Position numbers and translations under genes: made by a program
Notes under the pieces: generated by a model
What the model was told of the DNA's origin: nothing
What the model saw: the letters and a program-made list of their open reading frames with translations, nothing else
Database searches by the model: none
Shown: piece after piece, positions 22,375 through 33,694 of the stretch
How positions within the stretch are numbered: position 1 is the first letter of the stretch
How the letters are laid out: the number at the start of each line of letters is the position of its first letter
Source of the DNA: Porphyra umbilicalis
Taxonomy: Eukaryota; Rhodophyta; Bangiophyceae; Bangiales; Bangiaceae
Direction of reading: 5' to 3'
Assembly (NCBI GenBank): GCA_002049455.2
Contig: KV918884.1
Coordinates: 1 to 64,000, forward strand
DNA length: 64,000 nt

Positions 22375-23105
22375 CTAGTGTCTATTCTACCGCAGAATCG
22401 CATCAAATGAGGCGGTGCTGCGCATCAAATGATGCGGTGTCAGAATCGCGGGGTCCGGGGCATCTGAGTGGCAATTCGTCCCTTTTGGCGCGTATAAACT
22501 TACGTCGTTGCTGTTCTTGTCGGCAACATGGAGCTGGGTGGTCGCCATGTCAGCCCAGCGTAAAGAAGACCCGTTGAGGATGACCCTCGTATCAAAAGAA
22601 GTATGAATGCCCACTCAGAGGGCGTCTGCCGGCGGGGCCGAGCATCGCCCTCCCCCCCCCCCCCCCCCTCCAGAACCCTCAAATACTTCGATTTGGTCTT
22701 GCAACAGCCACTGTGCGGGCCCCGCGTGCTCGTCTTGTTGGACGTGCGGAGGCTGTCCGAGCATGTTGTTTCTACCTAGGGACACCTCTGTGTCTCATAG
22801 AAAGGGTACGTGGAGTCTCCTGGAGCCAGACAACTCATGAAGACCTCTGCTTCGTATGGGGCGGGGGGAGGGGGGGACATGGCAGGATGGTGTGCTGGGT
22901 GCTTCCACGGCATCGCCTGTATGGGCAGAAGGAATTGCTTTATGGGCGGCCTCCTTCTGCCCCAAAAATAAAAAGCCTACGCAGGACCCGTTCCTGCCGT
23001 CAGAATGAACAGCGGAGCAGCCATTCTATCGTAGCAGAAGACAGAAAAACCGTATCAATTGATGCGAATGGCATCAAATGATGCGGTCGGTAGAATAGAC
23101 ACTAG
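22375..23105. mobile_element. 731-bp inverted-repeat element (non-autonomous DNA transposon candidate)
   Basis: There are perfect 18-bp terminal inverted repeats, CTAGTGTCTATTCTACCG, at 22375-22392 and 23088-23105. Just inside both ends lie short hairpin words GCATCAAATGATGC and variants (22404-22436 and 23050-23084). No transposase is encoded. The outermost CTAG, or the TA within it, could be the target duplication, so the true ends may be 1-4 bp further in. Confidence 0.8.
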
Positions 23106-25835
23106 GAGCAGAACTCTCAGCGCGACCGACCTGCCAGGGGGTATGGCAACGAGGCAGTCAGAGCGGCCGCACAGCTTCTAACCACATGGCTGATCAATTT
23201 GAAGTGGTCAACGAAAGCTCCCGTCTGCCGGGGCAATTCATAATAAATGCAGCCAAGTCGTTTGTCGTTTGGTTTGGTTCGTTTCTTGAAACCAACCTGA
23301 TTCATCGAGCCATCTGTAGATTCAACATGAACTTACAACCCTATGCACAGGTCTTAAGGCGCCCTAAGGCCTTGTCTTGTGAACGTGATCGACCCGAATA
23401 TGACATCTAAGTCCTGTTTTTTGTCGTGATGGGGTGGAGGTGGTCTTGACGGCGCAGCAGTTATGTTCGCAATTAGGGTGAAGAAGAGATCGATGGACGC
23501 CAGCCACGCGATCTTGGTTACGGTGAAACAGGCGAGAGCCGTGGCCGCAAGCGCCCAATCAGTGACGATCCTCCATCTCTGCCCCCGTCGTGTGGTGCCT
23601 CGTATCGTGGTCTGTCACGTGTGGGCATTACTTTCTCACAGTCGACCCGGGTCCGAAAACCGACCTTGGATCATCTGATGGCCGCGCCACGCATGTTCGT
23701 GTGCGAGATATTCCAGAAAATCTAGCACACGCTCACTTCCCGACAACAATCGTCCGAAATGGAGCCTGTTTTGTGCGTATGTCCTTCATGAGCGGAACTG
23801 CCGTTCAAGGCGGATTTATAGAAATGAAGCAGCCGTGATTGGAACGCAGCGCCCTCATTGGTTCACACGCGTGCGTGCACGCTGAGAGCCCGTCGTCAAG
23901 ACTGGGCCTCACAGCGGCCTCCATGGCCTCGGCATCGCACTTTGGCACGGGCCCATTCGTGCCAATATGCGGGTGCCAGTCTCTCAGCCAATCAGATTGC
24001 GAAAATACATGCCATTACGTCTTTTCTGAGGGGGGTCTCACCAGTGGCCCCGGCTCACGATTGCTGATGTGACGCACGTATCCGTCATGTGCCATTTCGT
24101 GACAACTGTGCCAGTTCGTGACAACTCGGGGTTGAGTGGCAAATCAACAGTGTGTACTGATAAGATCGGGTTCGGTGGCAACAGAAAAGAGGGAGAAGCG
24201 CCCATATACCAGTTTTTCAAAAAAGAACAACAACAGGCAGGGATACATGTTGCACACCGTTGAACGCGCGAACTCGTGAGCTCGCCTTCTGTTTGAAGCG
24301 CACCGAAAAGACAGCAAGTCGGACCGAGCAGCACGCCGAGAGGACAGAAAGGGCTCACTTCCGGAAATCAATTTGATGCTCAACTACTTGCTCTGATGAC
24401 ACCTTGGGCCCACATTCTGTTGACTTGGCCGTTTTCACACTTGCAGATGCCCGCGTCTTCTTCCCTCCGACCTTCCCCATTCGGCCTGTTACCTCTCGGC
24501 GCCGCGTGCCCCACAATGAGCGCACTTGCCACCGTCTCACAGACTGATAATACCATTGTCCGCACCCCCCTACTTCTTAGTGACGCGCAATGCCACCGCC
24601 GCGGCGGCTTGCCACAGCGGATGGTGATGCTGCGAGTCGTCAGACCATGTTTGCGGGCCTGCGTCTCGCTCGCACCTGGGAGCTGACTACCAAGGCGTTT
24701 GGCAAGCGATTTGGGCTCATCTAAGACCAGGCGCGCCGCTTCATCTTTCCCTGACAAGCCCTGCACAGGCCCGGTCCGCCACTCTTCTTCTTCCCGGACG
24801 AGGAGGACCTGCTGGCTTCACCGTGAGAAGCGCACCAAGTTGCCGATTCTGAAAGCTCCGCCCTTCCCATGGCGTGCTACAAATCGTTTGGCACAAGAAG
24901 AAAACCATCTGTTGCATAGTCTCTCTTTCGATGGGCGTCTCTCACGTGATGGCTGATGATAAAGGGAGGGGGGGGAGGAGGGAGAGTCTTGCAGTGCGGG
25001 TAGGGCTGAAGTGTCTCTGGCCAACGTCGGTGCGCCGAGATGGACGGGCGTGGCAAAGTGCATGAGGAGCGCCGCGTTCTTGTGGCGGGGGGGGGGGGGG
25101 GCGGGCCTGCGGGCGAACCGTATAGGCTGTTGTCGCAGCAGGGACTGGGGAGGGGGCCGAACGGGACGACGGAAACCATGTCACAGCTTGGCAGTTGCTT
25201 CACCAGAGCGTCCCTATTGGTCGCGCAGGCAAGAATCTTGGGCAATCTGGATCAAATTGTTCGTTCCTCGGTAAGTTTTTCCAACTGTAATATGCGATTC
25301 CAGGTCGTTCTCACACAATCAGGCAGTGTGTCGCGAACTCGTACCGGAGGGTTTTCGACCTCATTTTCTAACAAATACACGGGAGCGCCCCATCAGAAAC
25401 GGAGAAGACTGCCAACCCTGCGAGAGACTGCTGAAGCCAGTCATATGTGTATTTTTTGCTGGGCATGAGTTGAAGCCAGATTGCTGGAGCAGTTGTCACG
25501 AACTGGGGCATGACGGATATCCTCGGACGTCGCCCCCCACAATTTACGGGTCCTTCAGTGCGCGACTGCTGAGAATGTGGCACGCATGCCCATTGGCTAA
25601 TATCATCACAGGGCCGAGTCAGCTGCACGACCACGGCCACAAGTCTGAGGCACCCTCCCACGGCCTCGATTCGTCGGCCTCACGTGCAGCGACACCGGCG
25701 ACATCCTGACCACTCGATTGAGCGCTGACACAAATATCAGTGCAAGGATTTTGGTCCCGTGGCTCTTTCAAAAGCCAGCATATCCGCCACCCTGCAGGCC
25801 GCGCGCGAGATTGCTATGAACTGTGGCGGGCATGA
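23106..25835. other. non-coding stretch, nothing recognised
   Basis: Only frames under about 145 codons with no recognisable domain. A long G tract occurs near 25087. No RNA gene or element boundary could be supported. Confidence 0.5.
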
Positions 25836-26700
25836 ATGATTCCAACGGACCGGACCAGCCATCCGCACTGGGCAGCGCCGCTCCCTGGCAGCCCTGACGC
25901 GCCCGCCGGCAGCGTGCTGCGGCCCGCGCTGGCGGCGCTGCCGCGGCGCCTGCCCGCGCTCCAGCCCGCGCCCCCGCCGCCCCCGCTGGCGCCATCGCCG
26001 CCGCCCACGCCTCCGCCCCCGCCGCCGCCTCCGCTGCTTTCGCCGTCACCGCCGCCCCCGCCGCCGCTCTCGCCGCCGGCCGCGCCACCTGCCCTGCCGT
26101 CTGCGCCCCACGATGCTGCCACCAACGTGCCACGAGAACGAGGTTGCCGCTTTCTCGGCTGGGGCGGGCACCCCCGCTGCGGTGGCCGCCCCCGCTGCGG
26201 CGGGCACCACCTGAGCAGCGGGAAACTCTCGTGCGGCGGGCACCCCCATGCGACTGGTACCCCCAGAGCGGTGTTCCCCCCAAAAGCGGCGTGCGCCCCC
26301 AGAGTGGCGTCTGCCCCCGCAGTGGCGACTACCCCCGCTGCGGCGGCCACCGCTGCTACGGCGGTAACCCCCTGCGCGGTGTCTGCCCCCGGTCCAGCGT
26401 CCGCCCACGGTGCGGCGGCAACCTCTCGTGCGGCGGCCATCTCCCGTAAGGCGGCCACCCCCGGTCAGCGGCCACCCCCCGGTCAGCAGCCGCCCCCCGT
26501 GCGGCGGGCAGCCCCCGTGCGGCGCTCATCCCCGGTGTGGCGGGCAGCCCTGGTGCGGCGGGCAGCCCCGGTGCGGCGGCCACTTCCCGTGCGACGGTCA
26601 CCCCCGGTGTGCGGCGGCCACCCCCGGTGCGGTGGCCACCCGCGCTGTTGCGACCACCTATGAGCACCGCCGCTGCGGCGGCCACCCCGAATGCAGTATG
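25836..26700. repeat. Pro/Gly-type low-complexity and degenerate minisatellite region
   Basis: The first part (25920-26100) is CCG/CCC-rich and reads as poly-Pro on plus or poly-Gly on minus. From about 26155 to 26680 a degenerate 15-30 bp unit like cccccgtgcggcgggcag recurs many times. All three plus frames and one minus frame stay open through it, so no frame can be preferred. A Pro-rich protein is possible but not supported. Confidence 0.6.
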
Positions 26701-26844
26701 TCGACCGCTCGCTCCCCGCCTACGTCCGGCACGCACCTGCGCTGCGGGTTTATCGAGGAAGTTGCCGTTTTCCTTGACCGCGAGGACGACACCTGCGATC
26801 CGATCAGCTCAACTCCTACGTAGGCACGTGCCTCGCTTTCGGGC

Positions 26845-27180
26845 TTGTTTGAAACCGCGCGGGACACGTGGATGGCGGCTGTCGCAGCTAACAAGCTCAA
26901 CAAGGAGGATTGGGACGGGGACTCGGAAGGGGCCGGCAACGAGGAGACGGAGACCGCGAAGGCGCCACGGACCGCCACTCGGAGAAGCGATGACGATAGA
27001 AACAGCTCTTCTCGGCCACATGCGTCCCGTCGATCAACCGCGCTACCAAGACCACGACGACGGCGTGTTGACGTCAACAAGGTTGGGCATGAGACAGGAA
27101 ACGAGCGTCCGCGGCGTGCCCCTAAAGCTGGCGCGGCGCCATTGACTGTCGGGCAGCTGCGCGCCGATTTTGGCGCATAG
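26845..27180 (+). CDS. possible small ORF, acidic then basic
   Basis: 111 codons. An acidic first half (NKEDWDGDSEGAGNEETE) is followed by Arg-rich sequence. No domain is recognised. It may be an exon or remnant rather than a complete gene. Confidence 0.2.
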   Translation: MFETARDTWMAAVAANKLNKEDWDGDSEGAGNEETETAKAPRTATRRSDDDRNSSSRPHASRRSTALPRPRRRRVDVNKVGHETGNERPRRAPKAGAAPLTVGQLRADFGA

Positions 27181-27315
27181 ATCCGCGTTGCTGTTGGTCT
27201 CGCCGCTCACATGGATTTCGGCACTGACATGCCGTCGGTCGCACCCCGCTGTGTCAGCGGCTCCCGTGTGCTCGTACTTGTGGAGCTGTTTGACCACGTG
27301 TGTGTCTGATCGGCG

Positions 27316-27660
27316 TTGTCAGATGGCGCGCTGGTGACGTTTTGCTCCTGCGGCGGGGTGCTTGGCAGAGGCCGGCGGTCCTTCACTGGAAAAAAGATTG
27401 AGCACGTCAACATGCAAGTGGCGTGTGCCAAGTTGTCCGCCTGCCGTCGCGCGCTCGCCCTGCAGCTCGCCTACGACGAACTGGCGTACGAGAGCGAAGA
27501 AGACAATGTTGAAGATCTGGTGAGGCTCTTCCCCGATCTAGCCGGCGACGATGACGAGAAGGAGGCCGAGGCGAAGGAGCACACGGCCGTACATCTGGCG
27601 CTGCACGACGGCAAGAAGAACCATGTGCCCGTTTTCGCTGTCAACTACGACGGCATCTGA
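27316..27660 (+). CDS. possible small ORF or exon, unrecognised
   Basis: 114 codons with ordinary composition (HVNMQVACAKLSACRRAL, YESEEDNVEDLVRLFPDLAG, HVPVFAVNYDGI). It ends at TGA 27658. About 30 bp further is an intron-like segment, gtaacaag to ttttcag-type (27686-27731), after which an open stretch continues with HAQAVNKYNRLEEAAAS. It may be the remains of a spliced gene. No function is assigned. Confidence 0.3.
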   Translation: MSDGALVTFCSCGGVLGRGRRSFTGKKIEHVNMQVACAKLSACRRALALQLAYDELAYESEEDNVEDLVRLFPDLAGDDDEKEAEAKEHTAVHLALHDGKKNHVPVFAVNYDGI

Positions 27661-27847
27661 AGCCCCGCCATCGTCCGGTGTCCAGGTAACAAGCACAAGT
27701 TGGCAATCTCCTACCTCCTCTCCTGTTTCAGCCGCCCGTGGAGCTGTATCCACGCTCAGGCCGTCAACAAGTATAACCGGCTGGAAGAGGCAGCGGCATC
27801 GGCGGCAGCGGCGGAATTCAAAGATGCGCTCCAGTTCGGGCCCGACG

Positions 27848-28335
27848 GCTGTAGCACAACCCCGTAGCCACGAGCCCGAAGAGCAAAGTATCCCGCCGCT
27901 GCAATCCTAAGAACGTGCCCCCTATAGGATCACCCGATCCGGGAAGAAGGGCCGCAAAAGGTACGAGACAAAAGGCACGGTTTACTTGCCGGCGACGACA
28001 GTGCCTCCCACCGTCGTCGCCCTTCGTCCTCAAAAGGGCGGAAACCGTTGCGCAAGCCCAACTCCCCTAATGGGAATTGGCCCGCGCCACCAACCAACCA
28101 ATACAACTAACTACAATGTAAGACAAGTCCCCCAATGCGGTAAATGGAGACGAGGGGGAATCTCGGCCACAGGCCCCGCCCTGACGTGGCGGCCTGTGGT
28201 GCGGCCACCCGGGCCCGCCGGCCGCCCTTCGCACCCGCCGCCCCCAAGCGGGCCCGGCGTGCCGGGTGCGGAGCGGGCGCCCAGGCGGTGTGCGCCATCC
28301 GCTTCGAACCCGGTGCCAGCGGGTGGGCCGTGTTG
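27848..28335 (+). repeat. leader repeat L, copy 1 (tandem)
   Basis: A 488-bp unit repeated in tandem at 28336. Shared landmarks are acaaccccgtag, gaacgtgccccct, ggatcacccgatccgggaag, tttacttgccgg, aatgggaattgg and gacgaggggga. It contains the hairpin at 27991-28021. The two copies lie directly upstream of the decayed gene at 28749-32936, like promoter or leader monomers. Confidence 0.8.
27991..28021 (+). promoter_or_regulatory. leader hairpin, copy 1
   Basis: ggcgacgacagtg, loop cctcc, caccgtcgtcgcc: a 13-bp stem with one A-C mismatch. Copies 2 and 3 at 28483 and 63401 keep the pairing. Confidence 0.7.
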
Positions 28336-28748
28336 CCCGCTGTATTACAACCCCGTAGGCACGGTCCCGGGAAGGGAAGCAACCCACCGCGGCCCGCCCA
28401 AAGAACGTGCCCCCTCTAGGATCACCCGATCCGGGAAGAGGGGCCGCCAAAGGTACCAGACAACAGGCACGGTTTACTTGCCGGCGACGACGGTGCCTCT
28501 CACCGTCGTCGCCCTTTGTCCCAAATCGGGCGGCAACCGTTGCGGGGGCTCAATTCCCCTAATGGGAATTGGCCCCCGCCACCGACCAACCAATACAATT
28601 GAGTACAATACGAGGCAAATCCCCCAATGCGATCAGTAGAGACGAGGGGGATCGCGGCTGCCGGGGCGCGCTTGACTTGGCGGCCCCAGTGGGGGCCGCG
28701 CGGTGGCGCGCGCGGGCCCCATAACCGCCACGGCGAGCGGCGCCGGGA
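28336..28748 (+). repeat. leader repeat L, copy 2 (tandem)
   Basis: Second unit of the tandem leader, about 85-90% similar to copy 1 by eye over the aligned part. It ends near the start of the decayed coding region. Its downstream part keeps caccgaccaaccaatacaa and the gacgaggggga block. Confidence 0.75.
28483..28513 (+). promoter_or_regulatory. leader hairpin, copy 2
   Basis: ggcgacgacggtg, loop cctct, caccgtcgtcgcc: a perfect 13-bp stem with a 5-nt loop. Confidence 0.75.
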
Positions 28749-31700
28749 TTGGGCGCGGGGTCCACGCTGCCGCTATCCGCGTGGCCGTGTGGCCCGTGCC
28801 GCGCGTCACACTGCTTGCCACCCGCGGGCCGCGTCCCTCCGGCCCCCATCGGGGGTTGCCAGTACCACCCCCGCCCGGTGGTGCTACATCACCTCCTCCC
28901 AAGCGACCGCCGTCCTCGGCGGCGCATGGTGGGGTCCGCTCGACCCGGGGGACCCGTGACGCGGACGGCGGCGGGGCGGTGCGCCCGAGTCGCGGCCACG
29001 GCGTCGGCGGCGTCGGCCCGTGCGGCCACCGACGGGTGCCGAGCGCCGGGGACCACCACGGCGTCGGTGGCGGTGGAGACGACGGGCACCGCGGCCCGGG
29101 GTCCGTGCGGCATGGCGGGGCATCGCCTTCGCTCGACGACGCCGCCTCCCGTGCTGGGCGGTGCCGCGGCGGCGGCGGCGGCCGGAGGTTCGCCCGGAGG
29201 CGGGGCGTCGGCCGCGGCGGCGGGGGCCGCCGGCCGCGGGGGCGGCGGATCGGCGGGGCGGCGTCCCGTGTCGGCGGGACGGGGTGCGCCGGCAGCGTCG
29301 TCGGCGGCGTCCGGAGCGCAGTCGCGCTCGGGACTCGCGGAAAATCTTCTACGAACGGCGACATGGGCCCGGGTGCCCGATCGGGACCATCTGCGACCAA
29401 CGCCGCGGCCGGCTCGGACGCTCCCGCCGGGACTACGGGACCCATTCCCCAACACGGTCTTTTTCCAGGCGCCGGCGGCCCCGGCACCGCTGCCCGTCAG
29501 GGTGCCGATCGAGGTCGCGGCCGCCTGCGACGTGGACGGCGAGGGCCCTTGGCCGACGGTACGCGTCGCGTCCGGGGGCGCGATGCCGGGACCCGGCGAC
29601 ACGGCGGCCATCGACGAGGCATGGACGTGTATGGTCACCGTGGGCGAGGCGGGCTGTTACTTGGCCCCGGACGCGGCGCCGAACGTCTTGAAGTCGTTGG
29701 CCGCCGTCGACTGCCCGCTCGCCGCCGAGTACTTCCACCGCATTCTGCGGGTAAAGGAGGTCGCCGTACTCCTGCCGGAGCCGATGGCGGACGCCACCGA
29801 GATGTTCTGAATCGACGGCGCCGCGAGGTTCGTGTGGCTGGTGGCGCTACAGCCCCAGCTGCCGATTCTGCGGGAGACGACGTGGGGGGACGTCAGCGTC
29901 GGTTTGGAGTTTTGGGTTGGGCGTGAGCCCCTCATCACCTCAGTGCCGGTCCCCGGGGACGACTGGGCCAACGAGCGGGACGCCCGCATGATGGGGCGGC
30001 TCGCGCCGGTGGCCCGCGCGGGTCATGGCACGATGCGCCTGCCGCTGCGTGAGTCCGCTGACCGGACATTCCTCCTCCTGCCAGCTCCCTCCGACTGGGA
30101 CTTCGTTTTCGCCGCGCCGCGGCTGCTTCCTTGGTTCTTGCTGCGAGTCTTTACCTATCACGCGCACCGCCTCGCTACGGCGATGAGGGACCCCGTCCTT
30201 GGCGTAGCGCGCCTGGCGGCGGCGTGCGCGATGGTGAGCGCCGTCTTTGCTGCGTACGAACGGGACCGCCGCTTGCTTCGGCCCCCGCCCTTGGCGACGT
30301 GGGCGCTCACCCGCTTTTGGCCGGTGGCCCTCGCCCAAGGGGACACTCGGCGGGCCACAACGCTGCGCCTCATCCTGGCGGCGTGGCCGCACGTCCCGTG
30401 ACGCCTTGTGCGCCAGCGCCTTCCTTACTCTTCTTCGGGGAAGGCAATTCCCGACATCCCCTACTCCCACCGGGGGACGATGATGAGCGCCGAGCGCCGC
30501 TGGGTGGGCGTAGCGCCCTGCGCGTCGTCGCCGACCGGGTTGGGGTGCACGGAGGCCGCCCTCGAGGCGGACGTGCCGCCGCGGTCTCCCTACGTAGACA
30601 TCGGCAGGGACGGGTACGCTGCTCCGCACCCGGCGGCTTCCGCCGAGCCGCATGGGGCCAGCAGGGCTGGTCCGCCGCGGTCCCCGCGGTCGGAGCCCCG
30701 AGGGGGCAGCGCCAACGCCCCTATGGACGCGGGTGGTGCCGCATCGCTTGGCGGCGGGGCCGGGCGTGCCGGCAGCCGCGGCGGGGCCGACCCAGGCGGG
30801 GGCCAGCGGTATCCCACCGCCGGTGCGGCCGCTGCGGGGTGGAGCCACCGGCGTCCGCCGGGGACCGTGGGGGCCGCGACTACCCGGCCGGCGGAGGCGC
30901 GGCCTGGCCCGGCGGCCAGGGGGCCGGTACCAGTGGCCCGCGCCACGGCGGAGGCTGGCAGCCCGGTAGTGACGACGGCGGCGGCGAGTACGGCGGCGGG
31001 TACCGCGGTGGCGGCGGTAACTACTGCGCCGGCGGCCGCGGCGGCGGGTACGGCGACGGCGGATACCGCGGCAGTGGCGACCGCGTCGGCGAGTACCGCG
31101 GCGGTGGCGGCTTCAGCGGCGGCGAGTTCCGCAGCGGCGGCGACCGCGGCGCAGAGGGCCGCGACCGCGGACACCGCGGCGGTGATGGCCGCGGCTACGA
31201 CCGCCGCGACCACCAGCGCGGTGGCGGGTACCGCGGCGGCGACGACCGCAGCGGCGAGTACGACGGCGATTTTCGCGGTGGCGACGGCCGCGCCGGCTGC
31301 TACGGCGGCGGCGAGTATCACAGCGGTGGTGACTGCGGCGGCAAATACCGCGACAGCGGGTGCCGCGATGGTGGCGACCGCGGGTACGACCGCTACGGCG
31401 GCGGATACCACGGCGCGGATGACCGTGGGTACGACGGGTACCCCAGCGGTGGCTACCACGGCGGGGAAGACCGCGGAGACGAGCAACACGGCGGCGGCTA
31501 CTGCGGGGGAGGCCAGGCCGGCGGATGAGGCGACGGTGCCGGCGCGCCCGGGTCCAAGGGCGCTCGGAGTAATGACCCCCGTCCCGGGTACGGCCGGGGC
31601 CATGGCGGTGGGCAACGCGATTGGGGGCCACCTCCGGTATCGCCCCGCGACGGACGTGGGTATCCGAGACGTGGCGGGGGTGAGGCCCCGCTGACGCCCC

Positions 31701-32936
31701 CGCGCCGAGAGCCCACACCCGCGGCGTCGCCTGTTCGCCCGCGCCGGGAGCCCGCGCCCTCTGCGCCCCCGCCGGCGCCGACGCCGGTGTTGTCGGCGAA
31801 GGGTCCGCCTGTGTCCGGACGTTCCCTCCCTTCTGCCGGTGCCGCCGCTTCTCCGATCCTGCCGCCTCCGGGGATGCCGGTCGCGGCGCCGCGCTCCCCG
31901 CCGTGGGGAGCTGCTGCGCCCCCGCCGGTGCTGCCGGTGTTGGGGCGGTCCGCCGCTCCTGACGCGGCCGCCACGTCGCCGACTCTTCCATCCCCGGGGG
32001 TGCCGCCCGCGGCGCCGCCGGTTTCGGCTGCGGAAGCTTTGGCGCCTGCTGGTGCCCCTCTCCCGCGCCCGCGTCCGGCGGTTGCGTCCGCCGCGCGCCC
32101 GGCCACGTCACGGGCGGGGCTTGCCTCGATGTCTTGGCAGTCTCCCCCGCCGCCGTTGGTGCCGGCGCCCGAGATGGCGAGCAACGCGGCGGGGCCCACC
32201 GCCGCGGAGCTGGCGATGCCGCTAGCGCCCGCCGCGCCGCCGGCCACGCCGGGGCCGGTGGCTGGCGTCGCTGCGGAATTCGCCCCCGTGGCGCCAGCGG
32301 GGGCGTCCGATTCCACGCCGCGTGTGGCCACGTTGGGTGCCCCGCTGACGGGGGACCCCCCCCGCGGCGTTCCCGGGCGGAACGCCGCCGGACATACCCC
32401 CCCTTCCGGCCGAAACGACGCCGGATCCCGACGGCGGGAGCGGCAACGCCGCGGTGGAGGAGGTGGCAGCGGCGGCCGTCGGGGCTCGGCGGCGCTGGGA
32501 CGAAGACCCTGCCAGGCGGCGGGTGGCGGCGCGGACCAGCGGGCGAGACGTGGCCGCGGAGCGGAAGGTCCGCGGGTCGGGCGGCCAAGACGCCACCGTG
32601 TCGGCGTTCTACCTGACGGGGGCTTCCCATACCGCGCAGGCGGGGCCTTCGCGACCAGGTGACCTCCGTGGAAGCGTGTGGGCCGAGTGGGGGTACGACC
32701 TGGTGGTGAACTGGGGTCAAGTGACGATAACGATGCTGGGGCTGGCGCTCCTGGAGTACGGCCGGGCCGCGCGTCAGGTGGGTGGGCCGTTGGCCGGGAG
32801 CCCGACGTGGCACGCGGCACGCCTGAACCAGGCGGTGCGCGCTCCGCTGCGGAAGGGCGGAATCCCCTTGGTGAATCCCGCCTATGTCGACTTGTACGAA
32901 GTGCCAACGTGGCGAGCAGGCAGTAAAGCCGGATAG
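28749..32936 (+). pseudogene. unrecognised protein family, decayed copy X with RGG-rich middle
   Basis: The coding signal runs through three linked blocks. Block 1 (28749-30401) ends in a structured part from about 29490 (PIEVAAACDVDGEGPWPTVR, YFHRILRVKEVAVLLPEP, DARMMGRLAPVARAG, VFTYHAHRLATAM) and has one in-frame TGA at 29808. Block 2 (about 30890-32450, another frame, TGA at 31526) is an extended RGG/YGG-rich stretch followed by a Pro/Ala-rich region. Block 3 (32454-32936, back in the first frame) is ordinary protein (FYLTGASHTAQAGPS, VWAEWGYDLVVNWGQVTITM) ending AGSKAG. RGG/YGG segments usually bind RNA. It resembles decayed copy A at 1064-2657. No polymerase, integrase or transposase is seen. 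It could be the nucleic-acid-binding first ORF of an undescribed element or a decayed host gene family. Confidence 0.45.
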
Positions 32937-33594
32937 GCCCGCCGGGCGTTTGTGGCGCGGGATTCCGGGGCGCCGCCCCACCGGCGATGCGCTTGTCTTG
33001 ACGACCGGTGCGACCGCGTCACGGTGGCGTTGCCGCACGGCCGATCCGCCCGTTGGCGCGTGGTGGCGTGCACCACTGGCGACGCGACCTCCGCCACAGC
33101 CGGCGCGACAGCGCCGTGGGGGCGTCGCCCCGCCTGCGGCACGCCCCCGGCGTGACCGGGGCGTGCAGACGTCGGGGCATGTCCCCGTTGGCGAAGCGCC
33201 CTCCGCCACGGCCGGCATTACAGCGCCGCGGGGCGGTCGCCCCTCCGGCGACACGCCCTTCGCCACGACTGGTGCACCAGAACCGCGGGGGCGCCGCCCC
33301 ACCGGCGATGCGCCCTCCGTCACGGCCGGTGCGACAGCACCGTGGGGTGTCGCCCTACCGGCGACACGCCCACAGCGAACCGGGGGGCGCCAATTCCGGG
33401 GTGTGTCCCACTGGCGATGCGCCCTCCGCCACGCGCGGCGCAACAGCGCCGCAGGGGCTTCGCCCCAACGGCGACACGCCCTCTGCGAAACCGGTGGGCG
33501 CGGACTCCGGGGTGTGCCTCACCGGCGAGGCGCCATTCGCCCCGACCAGTGTTACCGCCCCGCGGGGCCGTCACCCCACAGGTGACGCGCCCGC
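32937..33594. repeat. 63-bp tandem repeat, left part
   Basis: A degenerate 63-bp unit (21 codons, typified by GDAPSATAGATAPWGRRPT on plus) is repeated about ten times. It begins directly at the stop of the decayed gene ending 32936, so it may be its 3' region. The TRIM at 33595 splits the array, and further units follow at 33923. Open frames here arise because the period is a multiple of three. Confidence 0.8.
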
Positions 33595-33680
33595 TGTTGG
33601 ACTATAAGTTTGAACTCCTCAGGACCATTCACACCTGTATTGTGGCTGTAGCTGAGTGGTACAAGTCTCGAATCCCAACA
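33595..33680 (+). repeat. TRIM 5' LTR
   Basis: 86 bp, TGTTGG...CCAACA. It contains tagctgagtggt, a match to a pol III A box, and tctcgaatccc, close to a B box. Confidence 0.92.
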
Positions 33681-33694
33681 GGTTATGGGCCCAG
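33681..33694 (+). other. TRIM primer binding site
   Basis: ggttatgggcccag is complementary to the anticodon stem-loop of eukaryotic initiator tRNA-Met, as in the copia elements at 36031 and 55771. Confidence 0.85.

Noticed and set aside
22375..23105. CACTA-type transposon
   Set aside because: The ends read TAGTG...CACTA outward-reversed relative to the CACTA...TAGTG of that superfamily.
25836..26663. Pro-rich 275-codon gene
   Set aside because: All three plus frames and a minus frame remain open through the minisatellite, so openness is no evidence of coding.
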